Shown here piece by piece: positions 8,896 through 19,016 of a stretch of DNA of 50,754 nt. Location: positions 1-50,754 of the forward strand of contig JALLBK010000612.1 in NCBI GenBank assembly GCA_036940085.1. The letters are read 5' to 3'. The DNA comes from Discostella pseudostelligera. Taxonomy: Eukaryota > Bacillariophyta > Thalassiosirophyceae > Thalassiosirales > Thalassiosiraceae. Under the pieces are notes generated by a model. That model was not told the origin of the DNA and did no database searches. It saw only the letters and a program-made list of their open reading frames with translations. Every line of letters begins with the position of its first letter. Within the stretch, counting starts at the first letter, position 1. The position numbers were made by a program, and so were the translations under genes.

Positions 8896-10680
8896 ATGGC
8901 ACATCAGAGTGCCGGTGGTAGTAGCAGTGGCAACCCCCCCGATGGAAGTCGCATGTTTGTCACTCACCTATCAATGGGCGACGAATCAGTACAAGGTGGA
9001 GACCGAACCCATCTACTTGGACAAATAAACGACGAAGACAGTGATGAACACTCCGCCTCGCAATCGGCTTTCTTACTGCACTTTATCAAGTCATCGGGTC
9101 CGCCTCATGTCATAACATTATGTCTAGTTGTTGCATTGGCACTAGGCTCAACAATTGGTGTCGTCCCCGCGGTGGTTGGCGATAGATATGCACGATTACA
9201 TCATGGATACTCTGGCGAACCATGCGCAGCGCTGGCCAAAGAGGATAGACCACATGCATGTTTGATGGGAAACGAGGATGCACAAAATTCAGCCGCAATA
9301 TCTGGTTTTATATCGAATACATTGACCTTCACTACTAGTTCATTGATGGGTAGCATCAGTGATGAGAAAGGGAGAAGAGGTGAGTGGATTCAATTGTTTG
9401 ACATGTCTTTGTTTCGACATATTTTGATCACATGTGTACTTGGCACTCAATTGCTCTTGTATAGGGTTGATCTTACTCGGTATTGGCCTCAGTCTACTTG
9501 CGCCACTCAATTTGGTTCTATTGCAACTGTTCGAGAGCATGGATCCATTCATGTACTATGCATCTCATGCTGCTTCGGGCCTAGTGAGTTGGTTGGCAGT
9601 AGCGTTGTCGGCCTTGTCTGATGTCATGCCACCAATGTGGCGTGCTCCATCCTTTGGATTAGTTTTGGCTGGATTCTCCCTGGGATTCGCTTTTTCTCCA
9701 ATCCTCGCAGTGTTCCTGGGACATTTAGGAGTGTCAGTTTTTGCATTGGGAATATTGGTATTCGGGTTCATATTGGCGTGTGCTACAATGCCGGAGACAT
9801 TATCATCGGAAGCGTCGGCAATGGCCAAAGCAAAGAGGCTGGCTGAGCGCCCCGCTTTTATGACGCAAACGGAAGTATGGAGGTACAACCTATCCCGCCC
9901 CGTTAGGGACCTTTTGATTCTGAACAGAAACAAATTATTTCGCCTGCTCTCTGCGTTGGCTTTCTTCTCTGGATGTGTAAGCGCTGGTGATCACACATTG
10001 TTCTTGTACTACGTCGAGGAAAATTTTGGTTTCAACGACAAGGATGTTGCAATGCTATTTTTGCTTATTGGAGTTATGGGAATAGTTGTTCAGTCGGTAA
10101 TTTTGAAGCCTTTGAATAGCATGATCGGCGAACGACGAGTTATTATGGTTGCTTTCTTAGTGGGGGCATTGCACAATTTTTTATATGGAATTGCTCAATC
10201 GAAGAGGACAATGTTCATATCCGCCTCAATCGCCAGTCTCACTGGCATGTCATTCCCCACCATATCAGCTATCAAAGCAAACAACGTGGTCAGTTTTGTG
10301 ACGCTACAAGAAGCTTTGTACTGTCGTTCATCGTTTGATCTAACGTCAATAAATTTCTGTTGTGCAAATAGGATGAATTGGAACAAGGAAAAATCCAAGG
10401 GGCGCTGTACTCCTTGTCTTCTTTAGCATCTGCAATTGGGCCAATGTTATTGAGGTATGTTTATCACGCAACAAAGAATGGAGGAGGGTTCGGTAAAGGC
10501 ACAATGTTTATTTTCGGTTCTGGTTTGTATCTGGTAGCAACGTTTTGTGCATGGCTTTTGCCGGAGTCACAAGCCAACTCGAATTTCTTGAGGGATGCTA
10601 AGAAACGCAGCAGCTTGGTCAAACTCCAACAAGATTTCGAATACGGTGCTACTGACAATGAGACCCAAACAAGGAGTTAG
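8896..10680 (+). CDS. Major facilitator superfamily transporter, TetA/MFSD14-like
   Basis: Exons 8896-9379, 9465-10288 and 10372-10680 (introns 85 and 83 bp; donors GTGAGT and GTCAGT) give 538 residues. An acidic Ser/Gly-rich cytosolic N-terminus of about 65 residues precedes the first membrane helix (VITLCLVVALALGSTIG). The loop SLMGSISDEKGRR is the MFS motif after TM2, restored exactly by splicing of intron 1 (GRR then GLILLGIG). HAASGLVSWLAVALSALSD and APSFGLVLAGFSLGFAFSP are typical of the TetA/HIAT1 branch. The tail after the last helix is Lys/Asp-rich. The substrate is unknown; the branch includes drug exporters and sugar-transporter-like proteins. About twelve hydrophobic segments are visible. 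Confidence 0.85.
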
Positions 10681-11018
10681 TTTGAGTTAGGCTACTTTCG
10701 GTGTCAGCGGTATTGTAGCCCTTCGAATGATTTGCCGATCGAGAGCACAAAAGTAGATTAAAGACAGGGTTGCCGAAGGCGACGCTTAGTGGCCAATTTG
10801 CCGGTAGTGGAGGTGGATGCAATTGAGAAGCAGTCTACCGAGCTCGCTTACAATACACATTCCCAAGAATACCTTCTGCAAAATTGGACTGCTTGACAAC
10901 CAAAAGGGAAACTAGGAGGAGGTGAATGCAGCGCAATCGAGCGCGAGTGTGCGACTGAGTGTCACAATTGTTAGATTATTTGTTCCCAATAGCGTAAATT
11001 ATACTTCATCTTTTGCCC
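10681..11018. other. Convergent 3' region, no gene seen
   Basis: 338 bp between the stop of the MFS gene (+) and the stop of the SUZ12-like gene (-). No motif or open frame of note. Confidence 0.5.
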
Positions 11019-12590
11019 TCATGTAGTATTCGTAGTTCCGTCGAACAATGTCATACATCTACGAATTCTATTCGATGAAATAACTCCCGAATCCCAAAGA
11101 TGGAATAGATGCAGCAGCAACTGCACACGCAAGCCAGCATCGATTAATTGTTTTCGATTCTTCAAAATGAATTCATCGCATTTATCCGGCATGTGCCGAT
11201 CGCCAATAACATGATTACTCTTGATGAATCTGTTCCATATTATCATGAACTGCTTTTCCTCCGAGGATACGTCCTCAAACTCGTCCAACAGTTCCGAACT
11301 CATTTCTTGCACCCAATCTTCGTCAATGTCATCGTCTGAATCACCCATCCAGTCATCGTTGATCATCGGCAGGTTGGTGTGTGAATGGTAGTACTGACGT
11401 ATCGGAATAGTGTCACTCGGGAGATATGCGGAAGTCACCGATGCGGGAGCATCACTCGATTGAAGTGCAAGCAGCCTCTTACTTCGTGTTGCCCCGTCAA
11501 GAGACGCCACCTTTTCGGGATGTCGCTGCAGATAAGGTACTTTAATTTGTTGCTCAATGAATGATGGCGTATTGCTCTGAGTCTTGTAGAATCTTTGTCC
11601 GATATAGATAAAATTGTCATGACTGTGTTTTGTTGGTATCAAGTGAGATGAGCGCATCGGTACACCTCGAACGATGACATGGAGTTGTCTCTCTTCTCCC
11701 ATGACCGCTTCAAAGTATGCACAGTCGACATTATTTTTTGTCATTATCTCACAAGGGTTGTCAGGTCGATTTGTTCCGTGCAATGTGCCGTGATATGTTC
11801 CACAGTGATTGAGCAAGCCTTCGTTATTTTTGCCATCAAAATTGCATAGCGGGCAGACTCTTCCATCTACCTCCTCAACAATAGTTGCAGGAACATTATT
11901 CGGTTGCATAAAGAGGTAGTGAAAGTATGCTTGAGGGAGATGATTGGGAATTTGTGCAGTATTAATCTCGGATCTCGATTGAACAGAATTTGGTTTTACT
12001 CCTAGTAATGATGAAAGGGGTGCCCCCGAAAGCAGAAATGCGGATCCTTTTGCATTCCCATCGTCTGTAAGCAGCAGTACCGAATTAGTGTCAGAGGAAG
12101 CCCTAGACCCACTCGGGACGTATTCTTGCGTGCTACGCCGGCGACTAACTTCATTGGATTGATTCATGGTCGATAACGATGTAGGCGTCTTCTTTGGATA
12201 AAGAGGTTGAGGGTTCGATGGAGCAACTGGCATCATTTTCTCGGCGTAGGCTTCGAGAGATTGTCTAGCCCGTTTCCTCGAATGAGATTGCGACCCATTA
12301 TGCCTCGAACCACGCCGACCAATTCCCCGCGCACTTGCATTTCTACGCAAAAATGGCATGGAATGATGCCGCTTTCGAACGAGCCGCCCATGCATCATCG
12401 TCATCGGCGTGCGTTGCCCCAGCGACGATGCTGGTCCGGACAAAGAATTGATGATCGATAAAGTTGGCGGTGATAACGTCACCACCTGATCGCCGCCGCA
12501 CGAAACGTCATGTTCCCAGTGGTAAAACCATCGTAGTTCTAATTGCCTGGTGAGGTAGGCGGAGGATCCTACGAGAGCGGCAAAGTCCAT
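11019..12590 (-). CDS. SUZ12-like Polycomb (PRC2) subunit, VEFS-box protein
   Basis: SUZ12/VEF proteins scaffold Polycomb repressive complex 2, which methylates histone H3 Lys27. The single-exon 523-residue protein carries a C2H2 finger, C246-x2-C249-x12-H262-x4-H267, flanked by VCPLCNFDG. The C-terminal VEFS box runs from about residue 405: YYHSHTNLPM, then an acidic run DWMGDSDDDIDEDW, DEFEDVSSEEKQFMIIWNRF, then a Leu-rich helical part LRVQLLLHLFHLWDSGVIS. Order and spacing match animal and plant SUZ12. The N-terminal 200 residues are basic, low complexity and not conserved to the eye. It lies 295 bp downstream of the transporter gene on the same strand; that gap carries four CACGTG boxes and is its likely promoter. 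Confidence 0.88.
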   Translation of the reverse strand: MDFAALVGSSAYLTRQLELRWFYHWEHDVSCGGDQVVTLSPPTLSIINSLSGPASSLGQRTPMTMMHGRLVRKRHHSMPFLRRNASARGIGRRGSRHNGSQSHSRKRARQSLEAYAEKMMPVAPSNPQPLYPKKTPTSLSTMNQSNEVSRRRSTQEYVPSGSRASSDTNSVLLLTDDGNAKGSAFLLSGAPLSSLLGVKPNSVQSRSEINTAQIPNHLPQAYFHYLFMQPNNVPATIVEEVDGRVCPLCNFDGKNNEGLLNHCGTYHGTLHGTNRPDNPCEIMTKNNVDCAYFEAVMGEERQLHVIVRGVPMRSSHLIPTKHSHDNFIYIGQRFYKTQSNTPSFIEQQIKVPYLQRHPEKVASLDGATRSKRLLALQSSDAPASVTSAYLPSDTIPIRQYYHSHTNLPMINDDWMGDSDDDIDEDWVQEMSSELLDEFEDVSSEEKQFMIIWNRFIKSNHVIGDRHMPDKCDEFILKNRKQLIDAGLRVQLLLHLFHLWDSGVISSNRIRRCMTLFDGTTNTT

Positions 12591-12885
12591 GGTCAGTGGA
12601 AGTGGCAGGCAATGGCAGGTTTGGTGTGTTGGTGTGTTGGTGTTGTAGCACGTGCACCGTATCGATGTTCGATGGACAGACCGAGAGAAAGAGGCGAGCG
12701 CTGTGACTTACACGTGGTAGACATTACTTTACACGTGGCAGACATCACTTTACACGTGGCAGACGCGACTGGCACTACCTCTTTACTCTTCACGCCATCC
12801 ACAACAACATCATCAATTATCATGAATGCATCACTCGGTTCAGCAAAATACATTAAACAATAATCATCAGCTAATATTGTAATGA
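12591..12885 (-). promoter_or_regulatory. SUZ12 upstream region with a G-box triplet
   Basis: CACGTG occurs at 12649-12654, 12711-12716, 12732-12737 and 12753-12758. The last three sit in a 21-bp tandem repeat (ACTTTACACGTGGCAGAC type), so the boxes are exactly 21 bp apart, about two helical turns. They lie 121-168 bp upstream of the SUZ12 start. The region also contains the 3' UTR of the transporter gene. Confidence 0.6.
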
Positions 12886-15380
12886 TTAAATAAACATTCG
12901 CCAGCTGAATTTGTGTTCTCCCTTCACTATTGGACGGTAGGACAGATAGAAAGTGGTCCCATAACAATAGAGTAGGATGAGTGATATCAGACCGGACGCC
13001 ATGGCCGAGCTTTCATCTGCACTGCACCCACCTCCGCCTAAAATTTTCATGCATCCGTAGACATCATGAAATTTTACCGTAACAATGGTCACGAACGTAG
13101 AATAGCACAGAAAAATGAATGCCGAGCCAATTACATACACTCCCCAGAAGGTTGATTTTTCTCCTTTCGCTACCAGCTCCCTAGTTTCTTTCTTTTGCCT
13201 TGGTAGCAGCGGCAGAGCAAAGAGACTCGAAAGGTTCAGAATGATAACAAGTAGGTGCAAGCATGCAAATTCTCTCCGAACTTGAGGTGTGTCTGTTGCT
13301 ATGCTCGCTTGGTCATTCAATGATGGGAAGAAGGCAAGCAGTTGAAAGCTAATGACTGCACTCAGAGGTGTCACCGAATTGGTTGCTGTCGTAATCAAAC
13401 TGTATGTGATGGCCTCGAAGCCGGGCTCAGCAACTTCGACCATGCATGCATGACTTGCCAAGAAATTCAATGTGTACATGAACAGTGCACTGAACAAAAG
13501 AGTTGTGAGCGTTTAAATCCGACATCGTGATACAAACATTCGATTCGCTTACCTAACATCGGTGAAGATGTAAAACCAAGCGTCTCTCCAAATGTCAAAG
13601 ATGATTAAGAAGTACATGGAGTTGAAAATCATGACAAGGAATGAACCAACCAGCACCATCTTGCGCCAGGAAATATTCAATCCGTATTTTCGAACAAGGT
13701 TCAACCCAATGAAGAAGACAAACTTTTCGAATATCACCATCACTAGACGGTGAACATTTGTCATGTTTGAGTTCACACGAAGATCAGATGAAAATGAAGC
13801 AGAATCGTAGGAGAGGTATCGGGGCACACTTACCTTGGTGCTGAAAAGTGTGCAAATAAAGCCAAACATAATTTGCAGGCATTTTTGCAGCTAGAAGCAG
13901 CGACTACAGGTCAGCTGATACAACATGGTATATCATTTCGAGCATTCAGAACCGGACTCACCATTCATGACACCAAATGTGATGTGTGATATCATTCCAT
14001 CTGCGCGAGTAGGAACGGTGAGTTTAGTCTTGATAATACGTGGGTGTCGCCCCCAAATGAGTTTTACTTACATAGAATGACTTGCCAACAAGCTCGACGT
14101 CGAATTTGAGACCAAAATTTCATCAGGAATTCTCCCGTCGGCTCAGCGGCGACTTTCTTTTCCTTCAGTCGAATATAGAAGGGCAAGGATACAAATATCA
14201 CAAAGCAAATGCTCAATGCAAATTCGCTGTAGTCGATGTATTGGTGCAAAAGAACGACATGTTAGAGCCGACAGCCAAATACACATGCATTGCTCAGAGA
14301 AGTACAGTATATCACTTACGGAATGGATAGATCCCAATCAAATGTAGCCTGTTCACACTTTTGGTAGCACCAGCTGTAGGGACTGCTCTGATACAACTCT
14401 GGATCTACTCGTGTTGTTACATAACTGTTCGTCGTGCACGGTACATTCATATCGGACTCATAGCCGGCGCAGTTGGTTTGTGGACCGGAGAATCCCAGTA
14501 GAATTAAGAGGTTGATGCATATTTGACCAAGTTTGCTCATGGAATAAACGAGTGTTTGCATCTTCCCTCGATTTTCAATCTTTTCTCGATGGGCTATCCA
14601 TACCATGAAACCATCGGCGGCGACATCGGCCCAGACATATCCCATGTTGGCAAATGCTAGTACCATGANACCTCTCCCGTTAATGCACACCATCGAAATG
14701 CAAGGACTTACCCCTATCGTAATGTATGGCTTTCGTTTATACCCAAAGATTGGAAAACAATCACTCAAGAAACCAAAAACAATCTTGTATGACCAGAACA
14801 CCATAACGACGGCATACGATGCGGCCATTAACGACGACGTGGCACCAGCCTGAACTATCAACACTGGATACAAAATTGATGTTGACCCTCCAATCATCAA
14901 CCCAACACTAAAGTAATTGGCAAGTATTCCAACGTAGTCATTTGACATGGGATCGATTTTTGTATCGTCTTCATTTGATTTAGCAATACTGTAAATGTCA
15001 GATTGATTTTTTTGTATTTCGAACGCAGTAATTTTACATTCCTCCACGGACGACTCTTCACTCAGTTTTCCATCTAGTTCATTTTCATCATCTCCCATTT
15101 GGACCGAATGAACCGATGCTACTAATGAAGAATCATCGGATATGTAATCATCATATTCCGCCTGCTGAGGCGATGAGAAATGACTTTGAAGAGTAGTGCG
15201 CCGTTGACGAAAGATGGCAAAGGGAGCAGGTCGACGGAAGTCATCGCCACTGCTACTGCGTCGATGCCTTGTTCCTGGATCGGAGAAGGCGGCTCGACGC
15301 TCGGAATCACTCGGGATATTATCGAAAATATCGACCACTTGCTCCCCGGCTCCACTTGTAATATCAGGATTGCCATTCAT
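12886..15380 (-). CDS. Folate-biopterin transporter family (BT1-like) membrane protein
   Basis: Six exons: 15380-14320, 14226-14072, 14000-13962, 13890-13834, 13742-13553 and 13489-12886. All introns are GT-AG (63-93 bp) with continuous frame, giving 701 residues. About 150 hydrophilic residues precede the transporter, which shows FGFLSDCFPIFGYKRKPYI, the BT1/FBT loop signature; later HITFGVMNG spans exons 3-4, and GFEAITYSLITTATN is the conserved late helix. The family moves folates, pterins or related compounds; the substrate here is unknown. The base at 14669 is N. Just upstream in gene direction, at 14711, GGG is followed by a perfect GTAAGT, and the reading across this spot is shorter than expected for the family. 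A collapsed gap or unrecognised intron is likely there. Confidence 0.82.
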
Positions 15381-15721
15381 GCTGGTTTAGTATATCTGAG
15401 GGAGGGGAATACGTAGCAGAAGAGGAAGGGTACGCTTCAATAGGAGACGAGCTACGGCGGCCAAGACTATGGTGATGGTGGCCATACAGACATACATTGC
15501 AGCCGGCGGCAACCAAGCAAGCGGCAGGGCTCGGCAATCGGCAGCAATGACCCTGTTGTCATTATGACAAAAGGTCGCCTAAAAGAGTAGAGGGTCATCT
15601 CAGGTCATCTTCAACAAGGGCTGGTACTTATCGCTGTTATCGCCAAGATCCAATTCGAATTCAAATTCGAAGCCATAGCCACGCCATTTCCGCCCCATGC
15701 CTCCATTTCCACCACGTGACC
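15381..15721. other. Divergent intergenic region
   Basis: 341 bp between the diverging transporter and PDI-like starts. It contains the near-perfect palindrome TTGTCATTATGACAA (15556-15570; 7-bp arms, one central base). A CACGTG at 15713-15718 lies just upstream of the PDI-like ATG. No gene seen. Confidence 0.45.
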
Positions 15722-16824
15722 ATGACCATGAAATCCGCATTCCAAATCAGCTTGCTCCTCATTGGCCTCGTCGCCTCCCTCTCTGGTGTCGTAGGCGGCC
15801 AATTCTCATCCAATGTCGTCATGCTTGATACTCGAAACTGGCGGAAAGAAGTGGAGGAATATGGGCACGCTGTGTTCATCAACGTCTGGTGAGTAGGTAG
15901 ACGTCGGTTCTTATCTGAACCTTTTGCATTGACACATTCTCCTCTCATATTCACAATCCAGCCGAAGTGGATGAGGCTACTGCCAACTCCTCAACCCCGA
16001 GTGGGAGGAGTTGGCATCGAAAGTAAAAGGGTTGGTGAAAATAGCCTATTGGGATACGGAAAAGTCGGGGGCTGCTCCCGGTATTTTGGGGGAGATTCGA
16101 GGTACACCCACAATTAAATTACTACGACCAAAACGCAAGGCGAGGAATAACAAACAAAAAGATGTAGTTGATTACAATATGGAAAGGAAGGCGGATGATT
16201 GTAAGTGTGGCTTCCATATGTTCGTTTGTGCCCATGCAAGTCGAATCGAATGTTGACAACACTTTGAATTCTTTTGTGACAGTGTCGTCATTTGCACTCG
16301 ACCTAATGCCATCCTTTGTCGAGCGTATCAACGGACCCGATGATTTTGAGAAGTTCAAAGGAAAAGCAACCAAGTATGGCCTACCCATGATGCTCTCCTT
16401 CAGTTTTGACCGTCAAGTTATTAACGAATTGAAATATCTATCCACCGAATTCCGCCGACGAGTTCTGATTGCGCACATCTCATTTACAAAGACGGAAAAC
16501 AAGGAGATTTTCTATAAGTATGGAGTACGTGGACAGTCGCTCATGGTAGAGGATCCGACGGATACAGATAGTGGCGAGAGTGGTCAATATGCGGTTACAT
16601 TCGACGGTAAATGGAATTTGCATCGGCTTACAAGTTTCTTTTCGGAGCATGCCCTCGAATCGGAGGTGACTCCGAAACCTATTACCGATGATAAAGCATC
16701 TGTGGATAAGAAGAAGAAAGATGCAACTGAGAAGACAGAGAAGGTCAAAACTGAAAAAGCAACCTCGGACAAGAAGGAGAAAGATGCAACCGAGACAACA
16801 GAGCGGGTCGAAACTGAACTTTAA
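15722..16824 (+). CDS. PDI/thioredoxin-domain protein, probable selenoprotein (TGA = Sec)
   Basis: Exons 15722-15888, 15962-16200 and 16283-16824 (GTGAGT and GTAAGT donors, introns 73 and 82 bp) give 315 residues if the in-frame TGA at 15972-15974 is read as selenocysteine. A signal peptide (SAFQISLLLIGLVASLSG) suggests ER or secretory entry. The spliced text FINVCRSG-U-GYCQLLNPEW aligns without gaps to the PDI pattern FVEFYAPW-C-GHCKxLAPEW, so Sec60 replaces the first active-site Cys and Cys63 keeps the second. Downstream VKIAYWDTE and GTPTIKLL (cis-Pro loop) confirm the thioredoxin fold. A second, redox-inactive domain follows, then a Lys/Glu-rich tail with two similar DKK-KDATE segments, ending ETEL. 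No splice choice that keeps frame avoids the TGA. No convincing SECIS was found by eye in the 3' UTR. Met 15728 is an alternative start. Confidence 0.78.
15972..15974 (+). other. In-frame TGA, candidate selenocysteine codon
   Basis: TGA in the spliced frame between GGA (Gly) and GGC (Gly). It sits at the catalytic Cys position of a thioredoxin CxxC motif, giving U-G-Y-C. The frame is open on both sides and coding similarity continues on both sides. Confidence 0.72.
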
Positions 16825-17054
16825 TTGGATGTCATGCTGATTTGCATTTTTTGAAATGCCGAGGGAAAGTGTGTTTCCATTAGAGATTGAATGACGGCCA
16901 ATTTCGATTTCCTTTGACAAGCAATCACTTGGCTTGAATACGAGGCATGTCTGAGTAGCCTTAGCTCTGCCAACAGCAAGCCTTAATTTCAATGAAAAAC
17001 TGCTCAACCTCGGCGATGGAAGTAAGCGCATGAAACAATAATTATTCTTATTAT

Positions 17055-19016
17055 TTACAGAACATCAAGAAACTCCGTAGAAATATCAGTCATCAGATTG
17101 TCATGCGGCAGCAACTCTCCACTGGTGCGGAATGCTCGCGAAGTGGATGCCAACCCCAAGTTCGTAGCCTTGCTAGTGTACAGGCATGCATAATTTTTCA
17201 CAAAGTAACCAAATCGCGAATCTTGATAACCCGCCACGAACATTTGACCCCAACGAGAATGAAAGGCAGAATGATATTCACTGTGTGCATCGGTAAGCTT
17301 GATTTTCACCTTTCCATCATCCTCTTCAATCTGTGACAACTTTTTCTCCAAGTGCCTGCCATCACTAAAGCTAGCTGATTTCATTTCCCGCCTCAATGCA
17401 TCGGCATAGGAATTTAGCTCTTCTCTTAGCTTTCTCAACTCCATAATCGAGTTCCATAATCCCAATTGTTTATGAAAGATGCGCATTTCTTCCACCAACT
17501 CTGGCATGATGAAGCAAGATCGCCATCCGAGAGCACGTTTCGAACGCAAGACGTCTGCGTACAGGTGGTCACCAACATACAGAATTTCTTCTCCCGCTTC
17601 TATATCGAGCATTGCCTGAAGATGATTCCAGTTCCCGCCCTGGAAAGTCTTGCCGATTTCCAAAAACTTGGCCGGACCATTCTCCCCTAACGCTTCAATC
17701 TCGAATAATCCATCGGTATTCTTCAGTGAACCATCTTCGGGCATCACTCTGAACAAATTTAAATTTGGATCAGTGAGATATGCCGGCTTGCACGAACCAA
17801 CTACCACTAAATCAAATAACTCCAACCACTCATTCTTCTTCTGTGTCGCCTCGTCCACTCTCCTCTCATGAAACAAGTAATTCATTGCCGTCGAGGTGTA
17901 TTCCCAATACGAATTGGTTAGCAAAAATACCTTGACACCCGCGTTACGGAAATCACGCAACATGGGAACCAATCCATTGTCCAGCACCAAATACTTTGTT
18001 GGATCTCTCGCCACCTCATCCTTGATGACACCATCTCGATGGCACAAGTCGACACACTCTCGTATTTGACGATAAATCTCCTCGTAGGTTCGTACATCCA
18101 AGAATTCATGTTCACCAAAATCTTTCATCTCAATCAACGATGCAAACAAGTGTGCATCGACATGTTGAAATAACGTATCCATGTTCACATATGACTTCTC
18201 GGTGAAGGATGGGACCTTATTGAATGTTCGCGAATAGAGTTGTTTCCTCATTTTACTAGAAATTTGTTGAAATCCATGATATGCCACCCGAACATACTTG
18301 TGTCTATCAATCTTGAGGAAATTCCCCCGTTGTGTATCAATGATCAATCCACGGACCCAGTAGGTGTGATCATATTCCAAATCGAGAACTTCCTTGGGAT
18401 ATCCCAATGAGTGTACCAGTTTGGCCTTGGCACCGTCAAATGCCAATTTGTCAAATTGAGGCTGCTGATATTGCGCAAGTGTATAATCCATATCAAATCC
18501 AATGGCACGAAGGTTATCAAGACGCAATTCTCGGTTGCAAAACACATCGTTGGACGAAATGGGATGACGGTGAGGTAGATCATGAATGGATTCGAGGGTG
18601 AGATTCATTTTTGAGAGGATGGGTGCGAAACGATCATTGGTGCCGCCATTCACAATCACCGCTGACGACGTTGTTTTGCCATTGATTCCATTGACAGCCG
18701 AGGCGTCTGTTTCGACCTCCCATGCGGACATTTCATCGGGAATCGTCGCAAAAAGCTGTGATTGAGCAGAGTACACTGATCGGGCAGGAAGCGATGATGA
18801 CCATGCTAAATTCCGCTTCCATGAAGTACGGGTCGATCTCGCAGACTGAAATGCAATATTGATCGATGAAAAGGGTGCCGTTGCCACAGTTCGGGGAGCA
18901 AATGAAGGCAACACTGTCAACGACAACGACCGACAAGCGAAAGCGGCGGCAAGGAGCGCCATTAATATTGAGGATAACGTCCCCGGCGGCATCATCATTG
19001 TTGGAGGAAGTTTCAT
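17055..19016 (-). CDS. HAD-family 5'-nucleotidase (NT5DC / cN-II type), possibly organellar
   Basis: Single exon. With the start at Met 19016 it has 653 residues; an in-frame ATG at 19127 would add 37. The HAD catalytic motif I is GFDMDYTLAQY (DMDYT at about residues 175-179; first Asp is the nucleophile). EYDHTYWVRGLIIDTQRGN and KIDRHKYVRVAYHG follow, as in NT5DC proteins. Motif II is VFLLTNSYWEYT and the acidic motif is ILYVGDHLYADVLRSKR. Such enzymes hydrolyse purine nucleoside 5'-monophosphates such as IMP. The N-terminus from Met 19016 has a hydrophobic stretch (ILMALLAAAFACRS) then LPSFAPR, which resembles an ASAFAP plastid site, although the site lies slightly late. It converges on the selenoprotein gene, 230 bp stop to stop. 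Confidence 0.88.
   Translation of the reverse strand: MKLPPTMMMPPGTLSSILMALLAAAFACRSLSLTVLPSFAPRTVATAPFSSINIAFQSARSTRTSWKRNLAWSSSLPARSVYSAQSQLFATIPDEMSAWEVETDASAVNGINGKTTSSAVIVNGGTNDRFAPILSKMNLTLESIHDLPHRHPISSNDVFCNRELRLDNLRAIGFDMDYTLAQYQQPQFDKLAFDGAKAKLVHSLGYPKEVLDLEYDHTYWVRGLIIDTQRGNFLKIDRHKYVRVAYHGFQQISSKMRKQLYSRTFNKVPSFTEKSYVNMDTLFQHVDAHLFASLIEMKDFGEHEFLDVRTYEEIYRQIRECVDLCHRDGVIKDEVARDPTKYLVLDNGLVPMLRDFRNAGVKVFLLTNSYWEYTSTAMNYLFHERRVDEATQKKNEWLELFDLVVVGSCKPAYLTDPNLNLFRVMPEDGSLKNTDGLFEIEALGENGPAKFLEIGKTFQGGNWNHLQAMLDIEAGEEILYVGDHLYADVLRSKRALGWRSCFIMPELVEEMRIFHKQLGLWNSIMELRKLREELNSYADALRREMKSASFSDGRHLEKKLSQIEEDDGKVKIKLTDAHSEYHSAFHSRWGQMFVAGYQDSRFGYFVKNYACLYTSKATNLGLASTSRAFRTSGELLPHDNLMTDISTEFLDVL

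Noticed and set aside
12593..12967. Minus-strand frame with repeated S-A-T-C-K-V-M units
   Set aside because: The repeat is the translated G-box tandem; the frame overlaps the end of a real exon in another frame.
16836..16865. Hairpin GCATTT/AAATGC in the selenoprotein 3' UTR as SECIS
   Set aside because: Stem of 6 bp with a 4-base loop; too short and lacks the apical AA.
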